A DNA stretch of 64,000 nt. It comes from JAKFEW01 sp036675505. GTDB lineage: Bacteria; Cyanobacteriota; Sericytochromatia; S15B-MN24; JAQBPE01. The notes under the pieces are model-generated. The model was not told the origin of the DNA. It was given only the letters and a program-made list of their open reading frames with translations, and did no database searches. The stretch spans positions 62,001 through 126,000 of the forward strand of contig JAKFEW010000160.1 of assembly GCA_036675505.1 (NCBI GenBank). Reading direction: 5' to 3'. How positions within the stretch are numbered: position 1 is the stretch's first letter; every line of letters starts with the position of its first letter. This document shows positions 42,696 to 50,604 of the stretch, one piece after another. A program made the translations under genes and the position numbers.

Positions 42696-43885
42696 TGAAA
42701 AAGCGGCAAGCAGATCGCGGCTTCATCGCACCCTGCCTCGTCAAAAACCAGGACGGCCAGGCCATGGCGGAGTTCGCCATGGTCTTGCCCATGCTCGCGC
42801 TGCTCACGTTCGGCACGATCGAGGTCGCGCTCTGGCTGCAACAGCAGTCGAGCCTCAACGCGGCAGCGTTCCTCGCCTCCCGCTCGGCGGCCGTGGTCGG
42901 CGGCGACACCGCCAAGACCAGGGGCGCGCTCGCCGATTACGCGGCGGCCTCGCCGGGCTGGCTCGGGCGGGCGATCGACGGCATGAAGGTGGAGCGAGGC
43001 ACGGCCGGCGTCAAGCTCGACGCCAGCGCGGACCGCTTCACGGGCATGATCAACGCGCTGACGAGCGGCGACGTGAACGGCTTCGACCGCCTCGGTGCCG
43101 CGGCCACCCTGCCGCTCGAGTACGACCCCAAACGCTTCGAAAACGCGAAGACCGGCCCGAAATCGCGCTTCCTGTTCGACTACCGGGTCGAGAAGACCGA
43201 GAAGGCGCTCGCCTCCGCCGCCGTTTCGGGCGCGAAGACCGTCATCACGACCGTCCAGACCGAGGTGAAGCAGGTCATCGACACGATCAAGAAGTACATC
43301 GCCGCCCAGCCCAAGCCGACACCGGGCGGTGGCGGGACCGGTGGCGGGACCGGCAAGAAGCCCACCCCGCCTGGTGGCGGCCCCAAGAAGCCGGGCGGTG
43401 GTGGGACCAGCCCGGGCGGCGGCGCCGTGATCACGCCGGCCCTCCCCGCCCCGCCGAACATCGGCGCGATCCTCGCGCTCAAGCCCTCGGGCGAAGCGTA
43501 TGCGACCCGCGGCGCCGTCATGAGCAACCCGCATGACCATGGCAAGAAGAACAGCGGCAGCGTCACCTCGCTGACCTACCTGAGCCCGGCCTTCGAGGCC
43601 AAGGACATCGGGTCGCCCACCGCCACGACGTGGAACGCCGCGCACGTCATCAAGGGCCTCGAGGAGCAGGAGAAGAACGTCGGCGAGAAGGGCACGGCGA
43701 ACCTGAACGACACCTGCGTGGCGCTCAACAAGTACCTCCAGGTCGCCCGCAAGACGCCGCAGCTCGCCCCGGCGGTCGCCGCCTTCGAGAAGCGCGCGAG
43801 CGCCTGGGCCAAGGCCCTGACCAAGGGCGTCGACACCGAGTACAAGGGGCGCGAGAAGGCCGAACGCGCCCTGTTCGTGCGATGA
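42695..43885 (+). CDS. TadE/TadG-like pseudopilin with glycine-rich linker
   Basis: This 396-residue protein starts with an N-terminal pseudopilin segment KNQDGQAMAEFAMVLPMLALLTFG, the TadE-like membrane helix near residues 17-45. A polar, partly helical region follows. Residues about 205-245 are low complexity (PTPGGGGTGGGTGKKPTPPGGG-type). The last 130 residues form another domain with EEQEKNVGEKGTANLND and a basic end. It is translationally coupled to cpaA and probably part of the pilus base. Confidence 0.78.
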   Translation: MKKRQADRGFIAPCLVKNQDGQAMAEFAMVLPMLALLTFGTIEVALWLQQQSSLNAAAFLASRSAAVVGGDTAKTRGALADYAAASPGWLGRAIDGMKVERGTAGVKLDASADRFTGMINALTSGDVNGFDRLGAAATLPLEYDPKRFENAKTGPKSRFLFDYRVEKTEKALASAAVSGAKTVITTVQTEVKQVIDTIKKYIAAQPKPTPGGGGTGGGTGKKPTPPGGGPKKPGGGGTSPGGGAVITPALPAPPNIGAILALKPSGEAYATRGAVMSNPHDHGKKNSGSVTSLTYLSPAFEAKDIGSPTATTWNAAHVIKGLEEQEKNVGEKGTANLNDTCVALNKYLQVARKTPQLAPAVAAFEKRASAWAKALTKGVDTEYKGREKAERALFVR

Positions 43886-44721
43886 GGCCGCCGATGCGCA
43901 CGCTCGAACGCCTCGCCCGCGAGGAAGACGGCCAGGCCCTGCTCTGGGGCGCGGGCGTCATCGTCATCACGATGGCGCTGTTCTACGGCGCCGTGGACAT
44001 GGGCCTGCTCGTGCTCGGCAAGATCCAGGCCCAGACCGCCGCGGACGCCGCGGCGATGTCCGCCTCGGCGCTCAAGGCCGGCGTGCACAACACCCGCTCG
44101 CTGGCCTACCGCGCCGCCTCGGGCCAGGTCGCGCTCTCGCGCATGCAGCTGGTCCAGGCGACCGGGCTCGCGCTGCAGGGGCTGGTGGACCCGAAGGCCG
44201 ACAAGACCAAGTTCAAAGAGGCGCTCGAGCGGGCGATCCACCACCGCAAGAACGTCCTCGCCCTCCACACGGGTCTCAAGAACTACAATGCGTGGCTCGC
44301 CGGGCCGGACGTCGGCAAGGCTTCAGTGCGCAAGGCCGCCGAGATCGCCTACGCCGGCAACATCGGCGTGCTCGGCGTCATGGACGCCTACAACCTCACG
44401 TTGCTGAAGAAGGAAGGCGCGCTGGCGGAAAACGGCGGCGGCGGGATGATTGGCGGCACACTCTACACGGAAGAGGCGATCGACGGATCGGGCGGCAAGA
44501 GCTTCGTCGCGGTCGAGCCGCGGGTGAACGCGCTCGGCTCCGGCCTGCTCGGCTACGGCAAGCAGGCCGCGCTCGGCGCCTGGGCCTCCGCGGGCCCGGT
44601 GGACGTGGGCCGGGCCTATGGCGACAAGTTCGGCTCGCTCAACCCGACCACCGGCTACGGCATCAACTGGTACACGGTGCGCCTGCTGGGGATCGGCAAG
44701 GGCGGGGAGGGCACAGAATGA
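43882..44721 (+). CDS. TadG-like pilus assembly protein
   Basis: This 279-residue protein starts in the previous stop (ATGA). A second ATG at 43894 is also possible. The N-terminus LAREEDGQALLWGAGVIVITMALFYG is a TadE/TadG-like membrane anchor with the DGQALL motif. The rest is helical and Ala-rich (IQAQTAADAAAMSASALKAGVHNTRS resembles the Tad/RcpF-like motif found in TadG proteins) and ends in a Gly-rich region. The role in pilus assembly is inferred from position. Confidence 0.8.
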   Translation: MRPPMRTLERLAREEDGQALLWGAGVIVITMALFYGAVDMGLLVLGKIQAQTAADAAAMSASALKAGVHNTRSLAYRAASGQVALSRMQLVQATGLALQGLVDPKADKTKFKEALERAIHHRKNVLALHTGLKNYNAWLAGPDVGKASVRKAAEIAYAGNIGVLGVMDAYNLTLLKKEGALAENGGGGMIGGTLYTEEAIDGSGGKSFVAVEPRVNALGSGLLGYGKQAALGAWASAGPVDVGRAYGDKFGSLNPTTGYGINWYTVRLLGIGKGGEGTE

Positions 44722-45494
44722 ACCGGCACATCCCCCCCAAGCGCAGCAGGATCAACATCTCCCTGGTTGGGGTGGGTGGGCGGGGCGGCTGGAAGGCGGC
44801 AGGCCTGAAGTTCGGCCGTCAGGCCAGGGGCGGCTGGATAGGAGCGCAGCGACTGAAGTCCGGCCGCAGGCCAGGTCAGGCGTTGGTGGAGTTTGCGCTC
44901 GTGGCGCCGATGCTCGTGCTCATGCTCTGTGGCGTCGTCTATTGCGGCGGCCTCGTGGCCTCCCAGCAAAACCTCGCGATCGCCGCGCGCGCAGCCGCCC
45001 GCGCCATGGCCATCGAATCCACGCGCCAGGGGCTCAAGAACGCCGTGGGCCAGGGCGGCGTGGCGAACAAGGGCGTCGGCTCGAAGGCGCTGGAAGCCGC
45101 CCTGCCGGGGCGCGGGGCGACCCTCGCGGGCGTGAGCTGGGGCGCCATCGGTGCGAAAGGCTCCGGCCACGCGGGCTCTTGGTCGAAGACCGGCACCGTC
45201 ATGCTCGGCGGCGACCTGGGCAGCACAGGCTGCGGCGTCGGCGTCGCCTTCTACGGGGCCACCGCCAAGCGCGACCTCTCGCGGGATCTCTCGCCGATCG
45301 GCCGGCTCGCAGCGCGGATGGCGCCCGGCGGCGGGCTGTCGAACATGCTCACGCCCTCGCTCTCGGCCTCGTCCGTCATGCCCGCCGAGCTGCCCATCCG
45401 CGGCAACGCGAGCACCGTGCCCGGCGTGCTGGACCTCAACCCCTGGATCGCCAAGGTCGTGAAGCGCCCCTTCCGGCGGGGAGCGTTGGACTGA
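44718..45494 (+). CDS. TadE-like pseudopilin with a translated repeat at its N-terminus
   Basis: This 258-residue protein has the TadE core GQALVEFALVAPMLVLMLCG only at about residues 53-72; in most TadE proteins this motif lies within the first 25 residues. The intervening residues 8-52 (starting KRSRINISLVGVGGRGGW) are encoded by copy B of the G-rich dispersed repeat. There is no ATG between the repeat and the core, so the repeat is probably translated. The C-terminal part is Gly/Ala-rich with a pair of Cys (STGCGVGV). It overlaps both neighbours by 4 or 1 bases. Confidence 0.8.
   Translation: MNRHIPPKRSRINISLVGVGGRGGWKAAGLKFGRQARGGWIGAQRLKSGRRPGQALVEFALVAPMLVLMLCGVVYCGGLVASQQNLAIAARAAARAMAIESTRQGLKNAVGQGGVANKGVGSKALEAALPGRGATLAGVSWGAIGAKGSGHAGSWSKTGTVMLGGDLGSTGCGVGVAFYGATAKRDLSRDLSPIGRLAARMAPGGGLSNMLTPSLSASSVMPAELPIRGNASTVPGVLDLNPWIAKVVKRPFRRGALD
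44739..44873 (+). repeat. Dispersed G-rich repeat, copy B, inside a coding region
   Basis: Longest copy: AGCGCAGCAGGATCAACA, ATCTCCCTGGTT, core GGGGTGGGTGGGCGGGG (44769-44785), then two tandem units of about 47 bases. Each unit begins GGCGGCTGGA and contains CTGAAGT-CGGCCG-AGGCCAGG; the second includes GCGCAGCGACTGAAGT. It is read in frame by the TadE-like gene at 44718. The core is on the sense strand. Confidence 0.75.
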
Positions 45495-45943
45495 TGCCGG
45501 ATCAGCGTTCGATCTCGCTTCGCTCGGTCAGTTGCGCGTTCGCCATCGCCTGCTCGCTAGCGGCCCAGACCCCCGCCCTGGCGGCCCGCAGCGTCGTGGA
45601 GCAAGTCCCCACGCCAATTCTGGGTACAATGCCAGCGTATCCCGGCGCCGTGCGACCCTTGCCCGGCTGGGAGACGGGCCGGCTGGCGATCGCCATGACG
45701 CCAGACAAGCCGGAGGCCGTAATCGCCTATTACTTGAATAAGATGCCGGCCACAGGTTGGAAGCCCGAGCCCGGCATTGCCGCCGAGGCCCATGCCGCGG
45801 TGATGGCAGGCCAACCGGCCTGGCTCACCTTCTCCCGATCAGGGCTCGGCAGCCTGGAGCTCCAGGTCACCACCGGGCCGCACCCGAAGACCCGCGCGCC
45901 CGTCACCATGATTTTCTACGAGCGTCCCGCCGTCAAACCTTGA
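45494..45943 (+). CDS. Exported protein of unknown function in the Tad locus
   Basis: This 149-residue protein has a signal peptide (SCAFAIACSLAAQTPALAA) and a mature domain of about 115 residues: MPAYPGAVRPLPGWETGRLAIAM, PEAVIAYYLNKMPATGWKPEPG, and a beta-rich end LGSLELQVTTGPHPKTRAPVTMIFYERP. No family is recognised; the middle resembles domains that bind the periplasmic face of envelope machines. The start overlaps the previous stop (TGATG), and cpaB follows 10 bases after its end. Confidence 0.75.
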   Translation: MPDQRSISLRSVSCAFAIACSLAAQTPALAARSVVEQVPTPILGTMPAYPGAVRPLPGWETGRLAIAMTPDKPEAVIAYYLNKMPATGWKPEPGIAAEAHAAVMAGQPAWLTFSRSGLGSLELQVTTGPHPKTRAPVTMIFYERPAVKP

Positions 45944-45953
45944 GGACACCACC

Positions 45954-47150
45954 ATGAACCTGAGGGACAAGCTGCGCACCCAGGGCGACGAGCCCCCGGA
46001 GCACGACGCCGACGCCGAGCCCACCTCCGACTGGAGCGACCTGACCGTCGAGCCGGAGAGCCCCTACGCGCGCATCAAGTCCGTGCCCGAGGTGGCGACG
46101 GCGGCAGCGACCAAGGCGAAGGCGTCGGCCTCCATGCCGAAGCTGGACGTGAACCGGCGCTTCTTGATGCTGGCGGGCGCCGCGGCTTTCCTGACGGCCG
46201 TCATGGGCGTCATGTACCTGAACAATTCAGCCGCCGGCCTCTCCGAAGGCGGCACGCAAGTCGAGTACGTGGCGCTGGCCGCCGACGTGGATCGCGGCGC
46301 GAAGCTGACCGAAGATCGGCTGACCACGGGCAAGATGCCGAAGGCCTACCTGCCGAAGGGCTACATCGCGGTGGGCGAGGACAACGAGGGCATGAAGAAG
46401 GCGCTCGAGTCGGTGGCGCTCGCCCCGATGGTGGAAGGCGAGCCGCTGATCGAGGCGCGCATCAGCCCCCCCAACAAGAAGCTCGGCATCGCTTACCTCC
46501 TCAAGAACGGCGAGCGCGCCAAGACCGTGAAAGTAGACTCGGCCTCCGGCCTCGCGGGCCTGATCAAGCCGGGCAACGAGGTGGACCTGATCGCCACCAT
46601 CACCGACCCCAACAACGAGCAACGCCGCATCGGCACGCCGGTCATCCAGAAGGCGCGCGTGATCGCCGTCGGCGACCACCTCCTCGGCGAAATCCGCACG
46701 GAAGAGGAAGAGGCCAAGGACGAGAGCGGCGGCATCGATTCGGAGAGCACCGTCACCCTCGCGGTGCCCGGCTCGAAGATCAACATCATGACCCTGCTCG
46801 AGGACCTGGGCAACCTCAAGATCGTGCTGCGCGCCGAGGGCGACGACTCGCTCCAGAAGACCGCCTTCACCGACGACGTGATCATGGCCCTGGTGAGCGG
46901 CCGGGTGCCGCCCAAGCAGGTCGCCCGCCCGGTCGAGCGCCCGATCCCCGCTTACGTCCCGCCCCGCACGGTCATCCGCACGATCCGCGAGCCGGCCCCG
47001 CCGGTCTACCACGCCCCGCCACCCCGCTACACGGCCCCGCGGCCCCGCCCCGTGGCCCCCAAGCCCCGCCCGGTCACCAGGCCGCCGGCGCCCAAGCCGG
47101 CCTCGGGCGGCATGCCGAACATCATCCGCTTCGGCGGCGGCGGCGAGTAA
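45954..47150 (+). CDS. cpaB: Pilus assembly protein CpaB/RcpC
   Basis: This 398-residue protein has a cytoplasmic N-terminus of about 65 residues, one membrane helix (RRFLMLAGAAAFLTAVMGVMY), and a periplasmic SAF-like domain: YVALAADVDRGAKLTEDRL, PMVEGEPLIEARISPP, then the RcpC domain VDSASGLAGLIKPGNEVDLIATI. The C-terminal 75 residues are Pro/Arg-rich (PAYVPPRTVIRTI), a likely peptidoglycan-spanning or secretin-contacting tail. CpaB helps the secretin channel of Tad pili. The start has GAGGACACC upstream. Confidence 0.9.
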   Translation: MNLRDKLRTQGDEPPEHDADAEPTSDWSDLTVEPESPYARIKSVPEVATAAATKAKASASMPKLDVNRRFLMLAGAAAFLTAVMGVMYLNNSAAGLSEGGTQVEYVALAADVDRGAKLTEDRLTTGKMPKAYLPKGYIAVGEDNEGMKKALESVALAPMVEGEPLIEARISPPNKKLGIAYLLKNGERAKTVKVDSASGLAGLIKPGNEVDLIATITDPNNEQRRIGTPVIQKARVIAVGDHLLGEIRTEEEEAKDESGGIDSESTVTLAVPGSKINIMTLLEDLGNLKIVLRAEGDDSLQKTAFTDDVIMALVSGRVPPKQVARPVERPIPAYVPPRTVIRTIREPAPPVYHAPPPRYTAPRPRPVAPKPRPVTRPPAPKPASGGMPNIIRFGGGGE

Positions 47151-47211
47151 TCCCGTCACTGAAGGCGGCAGCCCGAAGCGTTAGGCTGGCATAGCAGAAA
47201 ATTCACCCTGC

Positions 47212-47265
47212 GGAGCGATCGAGGTCGCCTCGTTCGGGGTGGGTGGGTGGGGCGGCTGGAAGGCC
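47212..47265 (+). repeat. Dispersed G-rich repeat, copy D
   Basis: GGAGCGATCGAGG, then GTTC, core GGGGTGGGTGGGTGGGG (47236-47252), and GCGGCTGGAAGG. The right flank (GCGCAGCGACTGA) is missing here. It lies between cpaB and cpaC. Four G-runs with single-base loops are again present. Confidence 0.7.
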
Positions 47266-47344
47266 GTTTCAGCCCGCTGCACCCTTCAAGGCTCCTACAG
47301 CGTAGGCCTGAAGGGGGTATAAGCAGATCAGCACTCGCTCAATG

Positions 47345-47360
47345 AAAGAGGCGCCTCTTT
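47345..47360 (+). promoter_or_regulatory. Palindrome covering the cpaC ribosome binding site
   Basis: AAAGAGGCGCCTCTTT is a perfect 16-bp palindrome; its left arm holds the Shine-Dalgarno-like AAAGAGG and its right arm ends in the first two bases of the TTG start codon (47359-47361). In RNA it could pair with itself between molecules or block the start region, so translation of the secretin may be limited. Confidence 0.45.
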
Positions 47361-48414
47361 GCATCCCCGGATCAACGCCGCCCGCGTCGCTCTCGCCACC
47401 GGAATCTTCGCCGCCGTCGCCCTCGTCGCCCCAGCGCCCGCGCTCGCCGTGCGGCCGGACATCTCGATCCCGCTGGGCCAGACGACGATCGTGCAGGTCG
47501 CGGACGGGGTCGATCGGCTGGTCGTGGGCGACATCGCGATCGCCGACGTGGTCGCGCTGCCGGGCGGCAACGACATCCTCATCAACGCGAAGAAGACCGG
47601 CTTCACGAACTTCATGGTCTTCCCGAAGCGCGGGACGCTCAAGGTCTTCCGCCTCGAAGTGACCCCCGGCGGGCGCGACGAATCGATCGCCGTGCGCATC
47701 CAGGTGCTCGAGGTGACCGAACGCAAGACCGGCAACGTCGGCGTGCGCTGGAGCGACCACGTCGGCATCACCGAAGCCGTGCCCAACGCGCCCTTCCGGT
47801 TCGGCAACCCCGTGCGCAGCGAGCTCATCACCGCCACGCTGAACATGCTCTCACAGGACCGCGACATCCGCATCCTCGCCCAACCCACGCTGATCGTCCA
47901 GAACGGCAAGAAGGGCGAATTCATGGCCGGCGGCGAGATCCCCGTGCCGCTGCTGCAGGCCACCGCCGGCGGCTCGGCCTACACCGTCGAGTGGAAGGCC
48001 TACGGCGTGAAGCTCGATGTGACGCCGAGCCTGTCGGGCGCGGACACCATCACGATGGAGGTCCGTCCCGAGGTGAGCACCATCGACGCCGACACCGCCG
48101 TCCAGCTCCAGTCCCTCAACGTCCCCGGCCTCGCGACCCGCTGGGCCAAGACCCAGGTTCAGATGCAGTCGGGCGAGAGCCTGGTGATCGCGGGCCTGCT
48201 GCGCACCGAGAAGGTGCGGGCGTCGAGCAAGATCCCGTTCATCGGCGACGTGCCGTTCCTCGGCTACCTCTTCGGCAACGCCAACTACGACGAGCGCAAC
48301 AGCGAGCTCGTCTTCATCGTCACCCCCACCGTCGTGGTGAAGAACCAGGTCAAGCCCGAGTCCGACTACGGCAAGGGCAGGCCGGGCGTGTTCCCCAAAC
48401 CCAACAACCCCTGA
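47359..48414 (+). CDS. cpaC: Tad secretin CpaC/RcpA, short form
   Basis: This 351-residue outer-membrane secretin has a TTG start followed by a signal peptide (ALATGIFAAVALVAPAPALA). The N-terminal domain (SIPLGQTTIVQVADGVDRLVVGDIAIADVV) is the pilus/secretin N-terminal fold. The secretin domain runs to the end, with VRSELITATLNMLSQDRDIRILAQPTLIV, the conserved GEFMAGGEIPVPL, and the terminal KIPFIGDVPFLGYLFG and ELVFIVTP motifs. Most CpaC proteins are longer (more than 400 residues); here the middle is compact. It is followed after 3 bases by the ATPase gene. Confidence 0.92.
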   Translation: MHPRINAARVALATGIFAAVALVAPAPALAVRPDISIPLGQTTIVQVADGVDRLVVGDIAIADVVALPGGNDILINAKKTGFTNFMVFPKRGTLKVFRLEVTPGGRDESIAVRIQVLEVTERKTGNVGVRWSDHVGITEAVPNAPFRFGNPVRSELITATLNMLSQDRDIRILAQPTLIVQNGKKGEFMAGGEIPVPLLQATAGGSAYTVEWKAYGVKLDVTPSLSGADTITMEVRPEVSTIDADTAVQLQSLNVPGLATRWAKTQVQMQSGESLVIAGLLRTEKVRASSKIPFIGDVPFLGYLFGNANYDERNSELVFIVTPTVVVKNQVKPESDYGKGRPGVFPKPNNP

Positions 48415-48417
48415 TTC

Positions 48418-50604
48418 ATGAGCACCCTCTCCCGCATCGTCACGGTTTTCGGCGCGAAAGGCGGCGTCGGTCGCTCGGTCCTCGCCGCGAACCTCGCTGT
48501 GGCGCTGGCGGGCAAGCAGAAGTCGCCGATCGCGCTGGTCGACCTCGACTGGCTGGCGGGCGGGAGCCTCGCGTCGTTTCTCGATCTCGAGCCGATCAAG
48601 CACCACTGGGGCGACTGGGTCTACGACCGCAAGGGGCTCGCCCAGGTGCTCGTGCCCCACGCCAGCGGCGTGCGGCTGGTGCCGGCCCCGCCGCCTGGCG
48701 AGGCCGTCATCCCGGCCGAGCTGATCGTCGAGCTGTTCAACCAGCTGTCGCAGCACCACGAGACGATCGTCGTCGACACCTGCTGGCCGCACATCAGCCC
48801 GCTGATGGTGCCGCTCTTCGACCTCGCGTCGGCGGTCATCGTGGTGGCGACGCCAGACATCACCACCTTGCAAGCCACCAAGGACCTCTTCGAGCGGGCG
48901 CGGGACCTGCACTTCCCGAACGACCGCCTGCAGGTGGTGCTGAACCGCGAAGGCGTGACCAACGACATCACCGCGGACGACGTCCAGGCCACCCTCAAGC
49001 GCAAGCTCTGGGGGCGGGTGCCCTACCATCCCCTGGTGGTCAGCAGTCTCAACCGCGGCATCCCGCTGGTGGTGAACGCGCCGCAGCACCCGGTCTCGCA
49101 GGCGATCGCCCAGATCGCCGACCGCGTGAAGCAGCTGCCGCTCGTGGACCTCGCCCACCGCCGCCAGACCGAGCTGACCGAGGAGGCCAGCGCCGCCGCC
49201 CGCCCCGTGCCGACGGCGATCACCGGCCGCCTGCCGACTTCGCCCTCGCACGAGATGCCGGCGCCGACCGCGCTCGAGCCCGAGATCATGGCGCTCGTGC
49301 CGATCGATCTCGAGAAGCACAAGCTCCGCGAGATCAAGGTCGCCATCCACGCGAAGCTCGTCGAGCAGATGAAGCTCGAGGACATCCCCTTCGAACGGCT
49401 CACCGACCCGGACTTCAAGGCCGTCATGCGCGACCAGGTCGCCGAGCGGGTGAACCGCATCATCGACGAGCTCGAGGTGAAGATCGAGAGCCGCACCGAG
49501 CGCGCGCGGATGGTCATGGACATCGCCAACGAGGCGATCGGCTATGGCCCGCTCGAGGGCTTCCTCGCGGACGAGAGCGTCACGGAAATCATGGTCAACG
49601 GCCCGCAGCAGATCTTCATCGAACAGAAAGGCCGCCTCACGCTCTCGAACCGCCAGTTCACGGACGAGAAGCAGCTGCGCGTGGTGATCGACCGCATCGT
49701 GGCGCCGATCGGCCGACGCGTCGACGAGTCGAGCCCGATGTGCGACGCCCGCCTGCCGGACGGCTCGCGCGTGAACGTGATCATCCCGCCGCTCGCGCTG
49801 AACGGCTCGACCATCACGATCCGAAAGTTCTCGAAGAAGCGCCTGCGCATCGAGGACCTGGTCGGCTTCAACTCGCTGACCGACCCGATGGCGAAGTTCC
49901 TCGAGGCCTGTGTGCTCTCGAAGATGAACGTCTTCATCTCGGGCGGCACGGGCTCTGGTAAGACGACGCTGCTCAACGTCCTGTCGTCGTTCATCCCGGA
50001 AGACGAGCGCATCGTGACGATCGAGGACGCGGCCGAGCTCAAGCTGCACCAGACCCACGTCATCTCGCTCGAGTCGCGGCCGCCGAACATCGAAGGGCAA
50101 GGCGCGATCCCGATCCGCGACCTCGTGCGCAACTCCCTGCGTATGCGCCCCGACCGCATCATCGTGGGTGAGGTGCGCGGCGGCGAGGCGCTCGACATGC
50201 TCCAGGCGATGAACACGGGCCACGACGGCTCGCTGGCCACCGGCCACGCGAACACCCCGCGCGACGCGCTGGCCCGCCTCGAGACGATGGTGCTGATGGC
50301 CGGCATGGACCTGCCCGTGCGCGCGATCCGTGAGCAGATCGCCGCGGCCATCCACCTGATCGTGCAACAGACGCGCCTGACCGACGGCAGCCGCAAGGTC
50401 GTGAAGGTGTCCGAGGTGACCGGCATGGAGGGTGACATCATCACCATGCAGGACATCTTCGAGTTCAAGCAGACCGGCCGGAACGCGTCGCGCGTGGAGG
50501 GCCACTTCCGCGCCACCGGCATCCGCCCCTACTGCCTCGACACGATCGAGAGCATGGGCGTGACCCTGCCGCCTGAGCTCTTCCACAAGGATGCCCGCGT
50601 ATGA
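48418..50604 (+). CDS. TadZ/CpaE-TadA/CpaF fusion ATPase
   Basis: This 728-residue protein joins two normally separate Tad proteins. Residues about 1-245 are a MinD/ParA-like CpaE/TadZ domain: VTVFGAKGGVGRSVLAANLA (residues 12-20 are GAKGGVGRS, with Arg in place of the second Walker Lys), DLDWLAGGSLASFLDL, VVDTCWP, and LQVVLNR. A linker of about 40 residues follows. Residues about 285-728 are the CpaF/TadA secretion ATPase with GGTGSGKTT at 509-517, the acidic box VTIEDAAEL, RMRPDRIIVGEVRGGEALDMLQAMNTGHDGS-like signatures (in pieces), and a His box TGHANTP. It powers pilus assembly while the TadZ part should place it in the cell. Confidence 0.93.
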   Translation: MSTLSRIVTVFGAKGGVGRSVLAANLAVALAGKQKSPIALVDLDWLAGGSLASFLDLEPIKHHWGDWVYDRKGLAQVLVPHASGVRLVPAPPPGEAVIPAELIVELFNQLSQHHETIVVDTCWPHISPLMVPLFDLASAVIVVATPDITTLQATKDLFERARDLHFPNDRLQVVLNREGVTNDITADDVQATLKRKLWGRVPYHPLVVSSLNRGIPLVVNAPQHPVSQAIAQIADRVKQLPLVDLAHRRQTELTEEASAAARPVPTAITGRLPTSPSHEMPAPTALEPEIMALVPIDLEKHKLREIKVAIHAKLVEQMKLEDIPFERLTDPDFKAVMRDQVAERVNRIIDELEVKIESRTERARMVMDIANEAIGYGPLEGFLADESVTEIMVNGPQQIFIEQKGRLTLSNRQFTDEKQLRVVIDRIVAPIGRRVDESSPMCDARLPDGSRVNVIIPPLALNGSTITIRKFSKKRLRIEDLVGFNSLTDPMAKFLEACVLSKMNVFISGGTGSGKTTLLNVLSSFIPEDERIVTIEDAAELKLHQTHVISLESRPPNIEGQGAIPIRDLVRNSLRMRPDRIIVGEVRGGEALDMLQAMNTGHDGSLATGHANTPRDALARLETMVLMAGMDLPVRAIREQIAAAIHLIVQQTRLTDGSRKVVKVSEVTGMEGDIITMQDIFEFKQTGRNASRVEGHFRATGIRPYCLDTIESMGVTLPPELFHKDARV

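Noticed and set aside
43315..43430. Glycine-rich DNA repeats in the TadE/TadG-like gene as a mobile repeat
   Set aside because: They are codon repeats of a Gly/Pro linker inside one reading frame and do not match the dispersed G-rich family flanks.
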